A stretch of 8,529 nucleotides of DNA from Verrucomicrobiota bacterium (GTDB taxonomy: Bacteria > Verrucomicrobiota > Verrucomicrobiia > Limisphaerales > DSYF01), in assembly GCA_025457725.1 (NCBI GenBank), contig JALOTU010000100.1, positions 1 to 8,529 of the forward strand. Direction: 5' to 3'. A program made the position numbers and the translations under genes. Shown here in pieces: positions 1-6,900 of this stretch. Below the pieces are notes generated by a model. It was not told the DNA's origin. It ran no database searches and worked only from the letters and a program-made list of their open reading frames with translations. Every line of letters starts with the position of its first letter. The first letter of the stretch is position 1.

Positions 1-417
1 CAGACCCAGCGCCAGCGGAAGCGCCACCGGTTTCACCGGACGCTCCTCCGATGATCGCCGCCCCCAGCCCAGCAGCCAACCGGCGGACAGCAACGCCATT
101 CCCAGCACGATCGAATACGCCCGGCCCTCCAGATGCATCCGGCTCCCCAGCCAGGCGAGGGGAATGGAAGCGCTTGCCAGCGGAAGGAAGATCCGGCGAT
201 CAAACAGGCCCGACCGGTGAAACCGCCAGAACGCCACCGACGCCACAAACACGTTCATCCACAACGCACCCGGCCGGGCCAGCGTCGGGGAAACGCCCAG
301 CAACGCCATCACCGCCAGATACCCCGTCGCGCCCCCGTGACCGACCGACGAGTACAACATCGCCACGACGGCGATGGCGGCCAGCAGCAATGCGATTTCA
401 ATCCACGACAGGTCCAT
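1..417 (-). CDS. TauE/SafE (TSUP) family permease, C-terminus beyond the window
   Basis: An open frame of 139 codons starts at the ATG at 417 and runs off the left edge. The product is strongly hydrophobic, with likely membrane spans near residues 6-26, 30-48, 76-92 and 100-118. Between the first two spans lies YSSVGHGGATGY (residues 22-33), the glycine-rich motif seen at the N-terminus of TSUP (formerly DUF81) transporters. Family members move sulfite, sulfonates or other small organic anions across the inner membrane and are usually about 250 residues, so roughly half is visible. The substrate cannot be told. No clear Shine-Dalgarno precedes 417; an in-frame ATG at 477 follows a purine-rich AAGGAAGG but would add a 20-residue polar stretch that is untypical for the family, so 417 is preferred. 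Confidence 0.85.
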   Translation of the reverse strand, partial: MDLSWIEIALLLAAIAVVAMLYSSVGHGGATGYLAVMALLGVSPTLARPGALWMNVFVASVAFWRFHRSGLFDRRIFLPLASASIPLAWLGSRMHLEGRAYSIVLGMALLSAGWLLGWGRRSSEERPVKPVALPLALGL

Positions 418-780
418 GCGTTCGAGCCGCGCACAGGATGCCGATTGAGCCGCACCGTTGACGAGGCAATGTTCCATCCTTCCTTGACCTGCGTCATGCC
501 GGGCCGCCAACCGGCACAGGAACCCTTAGGAACCACACCACCACAAACGGGGCTGGTTTCCTCCACCACGTTGGCGTCTTCGAAGAGCGCAATAATCGGG
601 GAGATACTTGTCGCGACTTATTTGCGCGCGTCGGTCGGGGCGGACACCATCGGCACGCGGGACTGCGGCCTCACCAGTGAAGCAACTTGACCAGCGTGCG
701 CAAATCAGCGCACGCGCCGCCAGGTGCCAACGCAGCGGGGTCCTGCCAAAGTGATCGGCTGCAATTCTTCCTGCCCTGCC
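418..780. other. 363-base gap without a convincing gene
   Basis: This stretch separates the TSUP gene from the end of the broken ACT-domain gene. Frames here are short or continue out-of-frame readings of neighbouring genes. Small structures seen are a GC-rich hairpin (694-715), a 10-base palindrome TCTTCGAAGA (577-586) and a 7-base direct repeat AGGAACC (518-524 and 528-534). The TSUP promoter should lie here on the minus strand, but no convincing -35/-10 pair was found. Confidence 0.5.
694..715 (-). terminator. GC-rich hairpin without U-tract
   Basis: GCGTGCGC (694-701) and GCGCACGC (708-715) form a perfect 8-base-pair stem around a 6-base loop. It sits 65 bases past the stop of the broken ACT-domain gene on the minus strand. 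There is no T-run on either side, so it is not a canonical intrinsic terminator. It could stabilise a transcript end, aid factor-dependent termination, or be chance in GC-rich DNA. Confidence 0.25.
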
Positions 781-1450
781 CTAGGAGGTGATCGCTTCGG
801 CAACGGCCTTTCGCAACCGCCTGAGCTGCGCGGCGTCGGTGATCTTATCGCCTTCGGCGTCGGCAAGATGGAACTGGTCCTTCGCCACGCCAGCGGACGT
901 GTCGATGATCGCCTGGGCGATCTCGATTTTGTTCGCGGTCAGAGCGTGGACCAGGTCGTAGAGCAACCCCAGACGATCGGTGGCTTCCACGTGGAGGATG
1001 GTGTGGTCGGGAGACTGGCGATTGTCGAAGCGGAACCCCGTCCGGCCCCGGCCTTCGGCTCGCACACTTCAAAAACGTCCAGGACCAGGTTATCCGTGCG
1101 GGTGTAGACATCCGCCCGCAGAATGTTGATGCGCAGGGCGTTGAATGCCGCAACAATCTGTTCGAGCAATCCAATCCGGTCCCAGGAACAGAACGCCACC
1201 CGGCTGATTTTCGACCGGGGCGGATTCATCAATTCCACGGCGATGGGTGATCCGGCGGAGTCCCTGCGGGTCAGCTTACCGAGGAACCCGTGGATGGCGC
1301 TCAAGTGCCAGGCCAGATCCTCTTCGCGGACGCGTTCCCAATACCGAGATGGTCTTCCAGCCAACTGGCAAGCTGTTCGCGTTTCGACGCGCGTGGCTTG
1401 CGTGTCGGTCCGCGCCGCGCCGGTGAGGTTGTCCGTTTGGTGCTCGTCAT
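781..1450 (-). pseudogene. Broken ACT-domain gene, remnant of a GlnD-like PII uridylyltransferase C-terminus
   Basis: Coding capacity is spread over three frames. From 1450 to about 1350 a basic N-terminus reads to ASWLEDHLG. From about 1350 to 1060 a second frame reads RYWERVREEDLAWHLSAIHG, then an ACT-domain start (FCSWDRIGLLEQIVAAF, then TRTDNLVLDVFEVCEP). From about 1036 to the TAG at 781 a third frame gives a complete ACT domain (FDNRQSPDHTILHVEATDR, GLLYDLVHAL, ending AVAEAITS). This order matches the C-terminus of GlnD, which uridylylates PII proteins in nitrogen control and senses glutamine through paired ACT domains. The nucleotidyltransferase and HD domains are absent. The second half of ACT1 and the linker, some 40 residues from memory of the family, are also missing. 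Both frame changes need one extra base, so two single-base losses would explain them. The second lies among G-runs, so sequencing error is possible. The missing half domain argues for real decay. Confidence 0.7.
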
Positions 1451-1455
1451 AGTCT

Positions 1456-1462
1456 CTCCCTC
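1456..1462 (-). promoter_or_regulatory. Shine-Dalgarno site of the broken ACT-domain gene
   Basis: The minus strand reads GAGGGAG, then 5 bases, then the ATG at 1450. It is one of the clearest ribosome binding sites in the window and decides the start. An in-frame ATG at 1516 has weaker support. A good start site survives although the reading frame behind it is broken. Confidence 0.6.
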
Positions 1463-1471
1463 ATCGTCCCA

Positions 1472-1493
1472 CGGAGGTGTCAATGAGCCTCCG
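1472..1493 (-). promoter_or_regulatory. Leader hairpin upstream of the broken ACT-domain gene
   Basis: CGGAGG (1472-1477) and CCTCCG (1488-1493) can form a 6-base-pair stem with a 10-base loop, 22 bases upstream of the ATG at 1450 on the minus strand. It could occlude or present the ribosome binding site. No known riboswitch was recognised. Confidence 0.25.
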
Positions 1494-1656
1494 AGAATTA
1501 CCCAGTCGTCGTTCATAATGCAGTCGCTTCCTTCGGTCTTCCTCGCGGAAGCCCATCGGTGTCGATTTGTGATCACCTGACCTCCGGGGGTTTGACGCGG
1601 AGCAGGTGGAACCGACCGCTGCATCTTTCGTGCCTGCGATGCCGGGGGCGGCCGGA

Positions 1657-1893
1657 TCAGACACTGAAGTCTATCTGGAACCAGAATTCCCGGAAGTTGC
1701 TGTTGCTGGTGACGGGGGCGACCCAGTCGTTGAAACAGTCAGGCGCCGGCGCGGCGACGTTGAGTCCCTCGCTGGCGGAGGGAGCCTTCATCGGGCCGTG
1801 CCGTTCGGTCACGAAGAACGTCAGCATGGCCAGGCAGACAAGCATCGCCCCCGCAACGCGAGGCCCATGGGCCACAGCATCATGTTCCCGCAT
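1657..1893 (-). CDS. Small single-span protein of unknown function
   Basis: A 78-residue frame starts at the ATG at 1893, four bases after the stop of the GST-like gene (TGA, then AGCC, then ATG), so translation is probably coupled. Third codon positions are mostly G or C, like the real genes here. The product has a short polar start, one hydrophobic stretch at about residues 13-28 (VAGAMLVCLAMLTFFV) that could be a membrane anchor or an uncleaved signal, and a 50-residue tail ending in aromatic residues (FREFWFQIDFSV). No cleavage site, lipobox or known domain was recognised. It could be a small membrane-anchored periplasmic protein or the remnant of a larger gene. No function is proposed. 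Confidence 0.45.
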   Translation of the reverse strand: MREHDAVAHGPRVAGAMLVCLAMLTFFVTERHGPMKAPSASEGLNVAAPAPDCFNDWVAPVTSNSNFREFWFQIDFSV

Positions 1894-1897
1894 GGCT

Positions 1898-2566
1898 TCA
1901 TGACTTGACGGCACTCCACCCGGCAACCCGCTCAACCCACTTCCGCAATCCCGCCATGCGCCCGGGAACCTGGTTCCATCCCTGGTAGGTGTAATTGCCC
2001 AGCACCCCGTAGAGGGCGAGATCCGCGAAGAGCAGCTCGTTACCCAAAAGAAACGGGGACGCCCGCAACCGCTGATCCAGGGGTTCAATCAAGGATTCAA
2101 ACGCCGCCCGCAGCGAATCCTCATCCCGCCGCCATTGTTCCAGGCAGCCCACGCCAAACCGCCGCTCCTTGTGACGGATCACCATCGCGCGCTCGCCGGG
2201 GTCGGCAATGGAGGCGACATGGTGAATGTCGCAGAGCTTGAAGCCGGCCCCCTCGAAACGATCCTCGAATTCCCCGATGATCATCTCATGAATCCCCGTC
2301 CATGCGGGAGGAAAGAGCCGCCCCCCGCCATATCGCGTGTCAATGTGCCGCGCGACCCGGTACGGATCGCCCGGCAGATCATGGATCACCTCGTCCCCAT
2401 CAACGACCACCGGCACCTGGTAGTAGGCTCCGCCCGTCAGGCGGCCAATCTCGCGCCGGTCCCAATTCGGGACTTCGCGCCGTTGGAACGGGATGGAAAA
2501 GCCTTCCAGCATCCGCACGATGGGAATGCAGTAGGGGCTGTGTCGCAGTTCAAAGAGTTTCATCAT
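1898..2566 (-). CDS. Glutathione S-transferase-like protein
   Basis: The 222-residue product starts with a thioredoxin-fold half: MMKLFELRHSPYC (residues 1-13, with an SPYC active-site-like motif at 10-13) and the cis-proline loop YQVPVVVDGD (49-58). A mostly helical C-terminal half follows, ending in a typical GST helix (FLLGNELLFADLALYGVLG, 172-190). Length and domain order fit cytosolic GST superfamily enzymes, which conjugate or reduce substrates with glutathione or act as chaperone-like binders. The substrate is unknown, and glutathione use is assumed from the family. The frame is open upstream to 2785, but that extension is low-complexity and polar and the domain begins at the paired ATGs at 2566/2563, with a weak GGA a few bases before. 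It is divergent from HU and probably co-transcribed with the small gene after it. Confidence 0.85.
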   Translation of the reverse strand: MMKLFELRHSPYCIPIVRMLEGFSIPFQRREVPNWDRREIGRLTGGAYYQVPVVVDGDEVIHDLPGDPYRVARHIDTRYGGGRLFPPAWTGIHEMIIGEFEDRFEGAGFKLCDIHHVASIADPGERAMVIRHKERRFGVGCLEQWRRDEDSLRAAFESLIEPLDQRLRASPFLLGNELLFADLALYGVLGNYTYQGWNQVPGRMAGLRKWVERVAGWSAVKS

Positions 2567-2818
2567 GGCTGTTCCGGCAGTGTTGCAGGCGTGCGCATGG
2601 CAATCAACACCCGGACGCAACCGGAAATCCAAACGGGCGTGGTTGAGGTTGAGCGGATGCCGCCCAAGGTCGGGCTGGCTGCAGATGCACGCGCCCGGTT
2701 TCGTCTCCGCGGCAGGACCGGAGAATCCACAAATTGTTGGGCAACGACGCGTTTTTTCTTTACGGACCCGGGGAAATCGCTTCAATGGCGCCTCGGTCTA
2801 AACAAAACAAAAGACAAC

Positions 2819-3106
2819 ATGGCAAAAGCACTTACTAAATCACAGATCACCGCCGCCCTGGCGGAAAAGGTCGAAATCACCAAGAAGCAATCCGCGCAGT
2901 TCCTCGATGAACTTGCCGCGCTCGCCTACAAGAACGCGAAGAACAGCTTCACCATCCCCGGGTTGGGCAAGCTCGTGCTCGTGAACCGCAAGGCGCGCAT
3001 GGGACGCAATCCCGCCACGGGCGAAACCATCAAGATCGCCGCCAAGCGGGTCGTGAAGTTCCGCGTGGCCAAGGCCGCGAAGGACGCGATCCTCGGTTCG
3101 AAGTAA
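2819..3106 (+). CDS. HU-family nucleoid DNA-binding protein
   Basis: The 95-residue basic protein has the HU/IHF fold in order: an N-terminal helical dimerisation part (MAKALTKSQI through LAALAYKNAK, residues 1-40), the saddle strand FTIPGLGKLVL (44-54), and the DNA-clasping arm RKARMGRNPATGETIKI (58-73 region) with its intercalating proline in RNP (63-65), then a C-terminal helix. HU dimers bend and compact DNA and help replication, repair and regulation. Length is normal and the gene looks intact. The leader is A-rich with no Shine-Dalgarno, so initiation may depend on an unstructured leader. It is the only plus-strand gene, monocistronic, and closed by a strong terminator. The frame is open upstream to 2135, but that is antisense to the GST-like gene. 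Confidence 0.95.
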   Translation: MAKALTKSQITAALAEKVEITKKQSAQFLDELAALAYKNAKNSFTIPGLGKLVLVNRKARMGRNPATGETIKIAAKRVVKFRVAKAAKDAILGSK

Positions 3107-3122
3107 TTCCACCACCGATGGG

Positions 3123-3160
3123 GAGGCGCTCTGATGCAAGTCAGGGCGCCTCTTTGTTTT
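3123..3160 (+). terminator. Intrinsic terminator of the HU gene
   Basis: GAGGCGCTCTGA (3123-3134) pairs with TCAGGGCGCCTC (3141-3152) through 12 positions with one G-U wobble, closing a 6-base loop, followed by TTTGTTTT (3153-3160). It begins 16 bases after the HU stop. On the minus strand no T-run follows, so it is probably one-way, although the stem also lies just past the end of the convergent membrane-protein operon. Confidence 0.9.
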
Positions 3161-3166
3161 GAGGAA

Positions 3167-3685
3167 TCACGCCGGGCAGGCAGTTTCCGCCCGCAACCGT
3201 TTCACCCATGTCCGGCACAGCCACAACGGCACCGCTCCAACCACACCGAACGAGCAGTCCATCAGCCGCCACCAGAGCGGAATGCCGCGCACGGCGCCAA
3301 AGATGAGCGCCCAGGGAATCACCAGCGCGCAGGCAATCAGCCCGAAGTCAAACAGCCACCGGTTCTCGACCGGATCCCGCAGCGCCCCGATAAAGGCGAT
3401 GGCGATGACGATGTGGCCGAACGCCAGCCAATCAGTGCCATAGAACAGCTGCGGATGCGCCGCCTGCGTTTGCTCGAGGGCGGCCCGCATGCGCAGCAAC
3501 CATTGCCCGGGGTCGGTCGACGCCACAGTGCCCCGCGATGCCTCCCCACCCATCGCGCTCACCAGCCAGTTCAATTCCGTGACCAGGGGAATGGCCGTCA
3601 CTCCGCTGACCAACAATCCCAGGATGAAAACCGTGGTGAGAATCCGGATGCGCCGGAGCCGTTGGGTTTGTGATGGCGGGATCAT
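3167..3685 (-). CDS. Conserved four-span membrane protein, last gene of the ispH cluster
   Basis: The 172-residue product has four likely membrane spans (about residues 13-33, 85-102, 111-132 and 141-158), with a larger extracytoplasmic loop between the first two. Distinctive stretches are SGVTAIPLVTELNWL (27-41), YGTDWLAFGHIVIAIAF (82-98), ALRDPVENRWLFDFG (101-115) and RLMDCSFGVVGAVPLW (140-155). I recall similar uncharacterised proteins in other bacteria but no assigned function. Charged and aromatic residues beside the spans (TDWLAFGH, RDPVE, MDCSFG) look conserved in type and may matter. Start 3685 lies 2 bases after the stop of the gene before it; the ATG at 3697 would overlap that stop and is the alternative. 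Neither has a clear Shine-Dalgarno. Confidence 0.8.
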   Translation of the reverse strand: MIPPSQTQRLRRIRILTTVFILGLLVSGVTAIPLVTELNWLVSAMGGEASRGTVASTDPGQWLLRMRAALEQTQAAHPQLFYGTDWLAFGHIVIAIAFIGALRDPVENRWLFDFGLIACALVIPWALIFGAVRGIPLWWRLMDCSFGVVGAVPLWLCRTWVKRLRAETACPA

Positions 3686-3687
3686 GT

Positions 3688-4461
3688 TTACGGGCATGCT
3701 GGCACAGGTGCGGCAATGCAATCCACCCAATGCTGCAAAAAGAACTTCTTCCCGTCCGGCAGGAATGTGTCGGCGGTGCCCACAATGGGTCGCAAGGCCG
3801 TGGTCATCTGCAAGGCGACCAGAATGAAGATCACGGACCAAACCATCAGTCCGGAGCGGGAGCGCGATTGGGTGGCGGCGAATCCCGCCCCCAGAAACCG
3901 CAGGCCAAAACCTGTGGCAATGGCCCAGAACAGGAGGTGCAACGCGCCCATCCAGCAGAGGGAATTTGTGGATTCAGAAAAGAGCCACGCCACGGGAGCG
4001 AATCCGATGAGCAGCAGCGCCATCAACAACAGGAACCCAGCGACCAGCCCCGCCACCTCACTCAGGCGCGCCTGGGATCCGCCCAGGCAGGCGAAGATGT
4101 ACAGGCTGGGCAGGCAGATCAGTGCCGCGATCCCCAGCCCCGTCGCGATCTTCACCGGCGCAATCCACAACTGCTCGCCCCGCGAAAACGTGCCCACCAC
4201 CAGCCCGTAAACCAGCACGCAGACCAGCGTGCTGAAGATCATGGCAACCACGACCCGCCATGCCCCCGGCTGGCCCAGGGCGTGGATCACCCTCCGCGGC
4301 TGGCGCAGGATGATTTCTATGGCGGCCATCACGCCGCGGATGGGCTCGCGCTCGGTCGGATCGTCCGCGGGAGCCGGTTGAGCCGTTCGTCCAGGGGACG
4401 TCACCGGCGGGATTCGCGGAGGCACGGGCGTTTGGTTTGGATTCATGTCGTTCATATGCAT
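3688..4461 (-). CDS. Multi-span membrane protein of unknown function, paralogue of the preceding gene
   Basis: The 257-residue product has a proline-rich, probably cytoplasmic N-terminus (about residues 7-40) and then five or so membrane spans (about 68-90, 103-126, 136-160, 170-193 and 205-222). The C-terminus carries ALQMTTALRPIVGTADTFL (216-234) and KKFFLQHW (238-245). Similar proteins are familiar as hypothetical membrane proteins; overall shape resembles the Yip1-like five-span fold, which is inference. The pattern EQLWIAPVKI (96-105), the GFAPVAW span (153-159) and LRPIVG (223-228) all have counterparts in the gene at 4478-5191. Of the three in-frame ATGs at 4461, 4455 and 4446, 4461 is taken, 16 bases after the preceding stop; none has a strong Shine-Dalgarno. 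Confidence 0.8.
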   Translation of the reverse strand: MHMNDMNPNQTPVPPRIPPVTSPGRTAQPAPADDPTEREPIRGVMAAIEIILRQPRRVIHALGQPGAWRVVVAMIFSTLVCVLVYGLVVGTFSRGEQLWIAPVKIATGLGIAALICLPSLYIFACLGGSQARLSEVAGLVAGFLLLMALLLIGFAPVAWLFSESTNSLCWMGALHLLFWAIATGFGLRFLGAGFAATQSRSRSGLMVWSVIFILVALQMTTALRPIVGTADTFLPDGKKFFLQHWVDCIAAPVPACP

Positions 4462-4477
4462 TGGTGTGGGTGCTCGA

Positions 4478-5191
4478 TCAGTTGAACAGGCGAACGGCGG
4501 AACGAAACACGGCCTCGTAAAAATTGCCGTCGAAGGCCGTGTCACGGAGAAACTCGACCTCCAGCCCGGGCGAGCCAATGAATGGCCGCAACACCCAGGA
4601 AAGCTGGCTGCCCAGGAACAGATTGCCCGCCAGCCAGGCGATCAACACACGCCAGGCAATGGCGCCACCGCCCGCCTGGCTTCGCAACCATTGGAGCAGT
4701 CGCAGGTTGGCCGCAAGTCCGGCGAATGCGATGGCCCCGACGAGCACCAGGAGAATGGCCGCATGAGTGGACGAATTGTTGGCGCCTTCAACCAGCGGTG
4801 GAGCGTTCCAGACCACAAAGGCGGCCAGCGGACTGAACGCGCCCAGCATGGCCGAGGCCAGCGCAAAGCTCGCGAGGATGGCGAGGAACGACTGACGAAA
4901 GCGCAGATGCAGGCCGAGCAACGGCGCCAGGAAGGCGTTGAGCAGGGCATTGCCCCCCGCCGTCAGCAGAATGATCAACGGCAATTTGATCCCGGCAAAC
5001 AGCGACTGCAACGGATCACGCCAACCGCCCGCGGCGGCGCCGAACGCCCCGGCCCCAAGGAGGATCAACCCCACGTCCCGCCCGATCCGCCCCGCCTTCC
5101 AATCCGAGGTCCACATCGTCAATGCGCCCACCTCTCCGCGCAGCAAATCGCCCACGGAGGAAGCACTGAAGGGCCAGGGCCTCGGATTCAT
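4478..5191 (-). CDS. Multi-span membrane protein of unknown function
   Basis: The 237-residue product starts with an amphipathic cytoplasmic stretch (DLLRGEVGALTMWTSDWKAG, residues 15-34) and has about five spans (38-56, 66-92, 102-127, 143-164 and 178-198). It ends with the signature SQLSWVLRPFIGSPGLEVEF (195-214) and NFYEAVFR (223-230). This tail is familiar from uncharacterised bacterial membrane proteins; no enzymatic or transport motif was recognised. The ATG at 5191 is 20 bases after the stop of the gene before it. A GTG at 5215, overlapping that stop as GTGA, is a possible coupled start that would add eight residues. It is likely co-transcribed with ispH, and it looks like a diverged copy of the gene at 3688-4461. 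Confidence 0.8.
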   Translation of the reverse strand: MNPRPWPFSASSVGDLLRGEVGALTMWTSDWKAGRIGRDVGLILLGAGAFGAAAGGWRDPLQSLFAGIKLPLIILLTAGGNALLNAFLAPLLGLHLRFRQSFLAILASFALASAMLGAFSPLAAFVVWNAPPLVEGANNSSTHAAILLVLVGAIAFAGLAANLRLLQWLRSQAGGGAIAWRVLIAWLAGNLFLGSQLSWVLRPFIGSPGLEVEFLRDTAFDGNFYEAVFRSAVRLFN

Positions 5192-5211
5192 GCCGGATGA
5201 GGGGATTGGGT

Positions 5212-5952
5212 TCACGACGCGGAAAAGCGCTTCGGCCCTGTGCCCCGGGCGCTCCCGCACAAGGCCAGCAGGTAACCCACCGGCACGGCCACCAACACCA
5301 GCGCCAAGAGGAACAGGGACCAGGAAAATTGGGCGGGGAGCATTTCGCGCAGCGCCGTTTCGCCCTCGGGCACCAGCCGTATCGCGTCGGCCATGAAGAC
5401 GTAAAGCGCGAGCAGGACGCCGAGCGCGCCGCACCCCAGCACGCGCCGGTTGGAGAGGGCCCGCGGCTGCAAGAACGTCCATTGTGTCACCAGCGTTCCC
5501 CAAGCGATCATGATCAGGGCAATCAGCATGGGCGCCAGAACCGGTCCCCACCAGGGCAGCGGGAGCAGGAACAGGATGTCCCAATCCAAAAGCGAGCGGG
5601 GCCAGCCGGTCATGGGTTTGAGAAACAAATAATAGCCGATGTCCCAGACGCCGAAGGCCAGCATCGCGTAACCCAGGCGCGTCACGCGGTTGTGTCCGGC
5701 GAGAATCCCAACGGTGGCCAACAGGATCATGGTGGCCGCTTCACGGACGAGTTCCACCCAGACAATGCCTTCCGCCAACGGCAGCGGATGGGGCTGATAT
5801 GGATCGATCCGGTCCACCAGCGTGCGCAGGTAAAACACGATGGCCGCTTCCACCCAGGCGAAGGCCAAGGCGAAGAGGGTGACGGTGAACCAGCGGCCCG
5901 ATTGAGACTGGCGAGATGTGTTGTTCATTTCATGGGGTTCGTGTGGCTTCAT
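5212..5952 (-). CDS. Six-span membrane protein of unknown function, directly after ispH
   Basis: The 246-residue product has about six membrane spans (near residues 21-42, 71-88, 94-111, 134-155, 171-192 and 210-232). Polar and aromatic residues inside or beside spans stand out: FAWVEAAIVFYLR (31-43), ELVREAATM (67-75), FGVWDIGYY (100-108), and WDILFLLPLPWWGPVLAP (124-141). Such embedded acidic and aromatic residues suggest a transport path, ligand site or buried active site rather than a structural anchor, but no known family was identified. The start is taken at the ATG at 5952, ten bases after the ispH stop; the in-frame ATG at 5928 is the alternative. Neither has a clear Shine-Dalgarno, so coupling to ispH translation is plausible. 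Confidence 0.8.
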   Translation of the reverse strand: MKPHEPHEMNNTSRQSQSGRWFTVTLFALAFAWVEAAIVFYLRTLVDRIDPYQPHPLPLAEGIVWVELVREAATMILLATVGILAGHNRVTRLGYAMLAFGVWDIGYYLFLKPMTGWPRSLLDWDILFLLPLPWWGPVLAPMLIALIMIAWGTLVTQWTFLQPRALSNRRVLGCGALGVLLALYVFMADAIRLVPEGETALREMLPAQFSWSLFLLALVLVAVPVGYLLALCGSARGTGPKRFSAS

Positions 5953-5962
5953 GGTTGCCAGG

Positions 5963-6835
5963 TCAGCGGGCTTGGATCGACTGCAGACGGGCGGGTGCTC
6001 CGGAATTCCAGGCCCGCAACCATTCCTCGACGCCGTCAACGATCGCATCCGGCGTCGATGTGCCGGCGGTGATGCCCACGGTGCCGGCTCCGTGGAACCA
6101 TTCGGGTCGCAGATCCGCCGCCGTCTGGACCTGATGCACGCGGGCGCAGTCGCGGCGGCAGGTCCGGGCCAGTTCGCGGGTGTTGTTGCTGCTGGCGCCG
6201 CCGATGACCAGCACCACATCGCACTGCCGGGCCAGGCTGACTGCGGCCCGCTGACGCTGCTTGGTGGGCTGGCATACGGTGTCGATGAACCGCACCTCGG
6301 CCTCCGGAAAGCGCTGCTGGATCAAGCGGACCAGATACCGCACCCGCTCAATGGGCTGGGTGGTTTGGGCCACCACCCCGAGGCGCGGCCGGGGCAGAAG
6401 CTTGAGAACGTCGGCTTCGCCCAGCACCACATCAAATTCGTCGAGGTCTTCCGTCATGCCGCGCACCTCCACATGATCCCGCCGACCCACAATGACCGGA
6501 TGAAAACCCGCCGCCACCAACCGGGCCAACGACCGATGGGCCAGGTGCACCAGCGGGCAGGTGGCCTCGATTACGTTCAGCCCCAGCGCACGGGTTCCGG
6601 CTTTGGCGCGCTCGGAAGCGCCGTGTGCGGTCACCATGACCTTGTGCGTGGACACCTCCCCCGGGCGTTGTGCAATGCGAATGCCCCGCGACTGCAGATC
6701 GTCGATGACCGACTGGTTGTGGACCAGGTCGCCCAACACGGTCAGCGGACCCAGCCGGGCTTCGGCCTGTGCCATCGCGATGGCGTCACGCACGCCAAAG
6801 CACATTCCCAGATGATCTGCGCGCAGGATGTTCAT
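5963..6835 (-). CDS. ispH: 4-hydroxy-3-methylbut-2-enyl diphosphate reductase
   Basis: IspH makes the last step of the MEP pathway, reducing HMBPP to IPP and DMAPP with a 4Fe-4S cluster in the cytoplasm. The 290-residue product has the three cluster cysteines in their usual contexts: C12 in GMCFGV, C93 in EATCPLV and C188 in DTVCQPT. Substrate and catalytic residues also fit: H39 (LVHN), H71 (TAHGAS), H121 and E123 (DHVEVRG), QTT (157-159), SSNN (215-218) and S260 (AGTSTPD). Length is normal and nothing looks broken. The start at 6835 is chosen because the family begins a few residues before MCFGV; a frame extends to 6883 without family resemblance. It leads a probable operon of four membrane proteins, and a palindromic site lies 65 bases upstream. 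Confidence 0.96.
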   Translation of the reverse strand: MNILRADHLGMCFGVRDAIAMAQAEARLGPLTVLGDLVHNQSVIDDLQSRGIRIAQRPGEVSTHKVMVTAHGASERAKAGTRALGLNVIEATCPLVHLAHRSLARLVAAGFHPVIVGRRDHVEVRGMTEDLDEFDVVLGEADVLKLLPRPRLGVVAQTTQPIERVRYLVRLIQQRFPEAEVRFIDTVCQPTKQRQRAAVSLARQCDVVLVIGGASSNNTRELARTCRRDCARVHQVQTAADLRPEWFHGAGTVGITAGTSTPDAIVDGVEEWLRAWNSGAPARLQSIQAR

Positions 6836-6900
6836 GATCCCAGGCCGCCCTCCCCGCCATCCGCGCACCGCGAGCCGCCACATCCCACCAGTCTCAATGC

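Noticed and set aside
309..569. Minus-strand 86-codon frame overlapping the TSUP start
   Set aside because: It is out of frame with the TSUP protein, shows no motif, and its last part is antisense-frame shadow of TSUP coding sequence.
2567..2785. N-terminal extension of the GST-like protein
   Set aside because: The added residues are polar and cysteine-rich without a family match, while the thioredoxin fold begins at 2566.
2135..2818. Long plus-strand open frame continuing in frame into HU, as if HU had a large N-terminal extension
   Set aside because: The stretch is antisense to the GST-like gene and has no domain resemblance; HU proteins begin at the MAKALTKSQ start at 2819.
3123..3152. 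The HU terminator as a bidirectional terminator
   Set aside because: The minus-strand side of the stem is followed by CCCATCGG rather than a T-run, so only the plus-strand direction is supported.
3670..4485. Long plus-strand open frame opposite the membrane genes
   Set aside because: The product is rich in Q, P, H, R and G with no hydrophobic core, mirroring hydrophobic codons on the minus strand, where the real membrane proteins lie.
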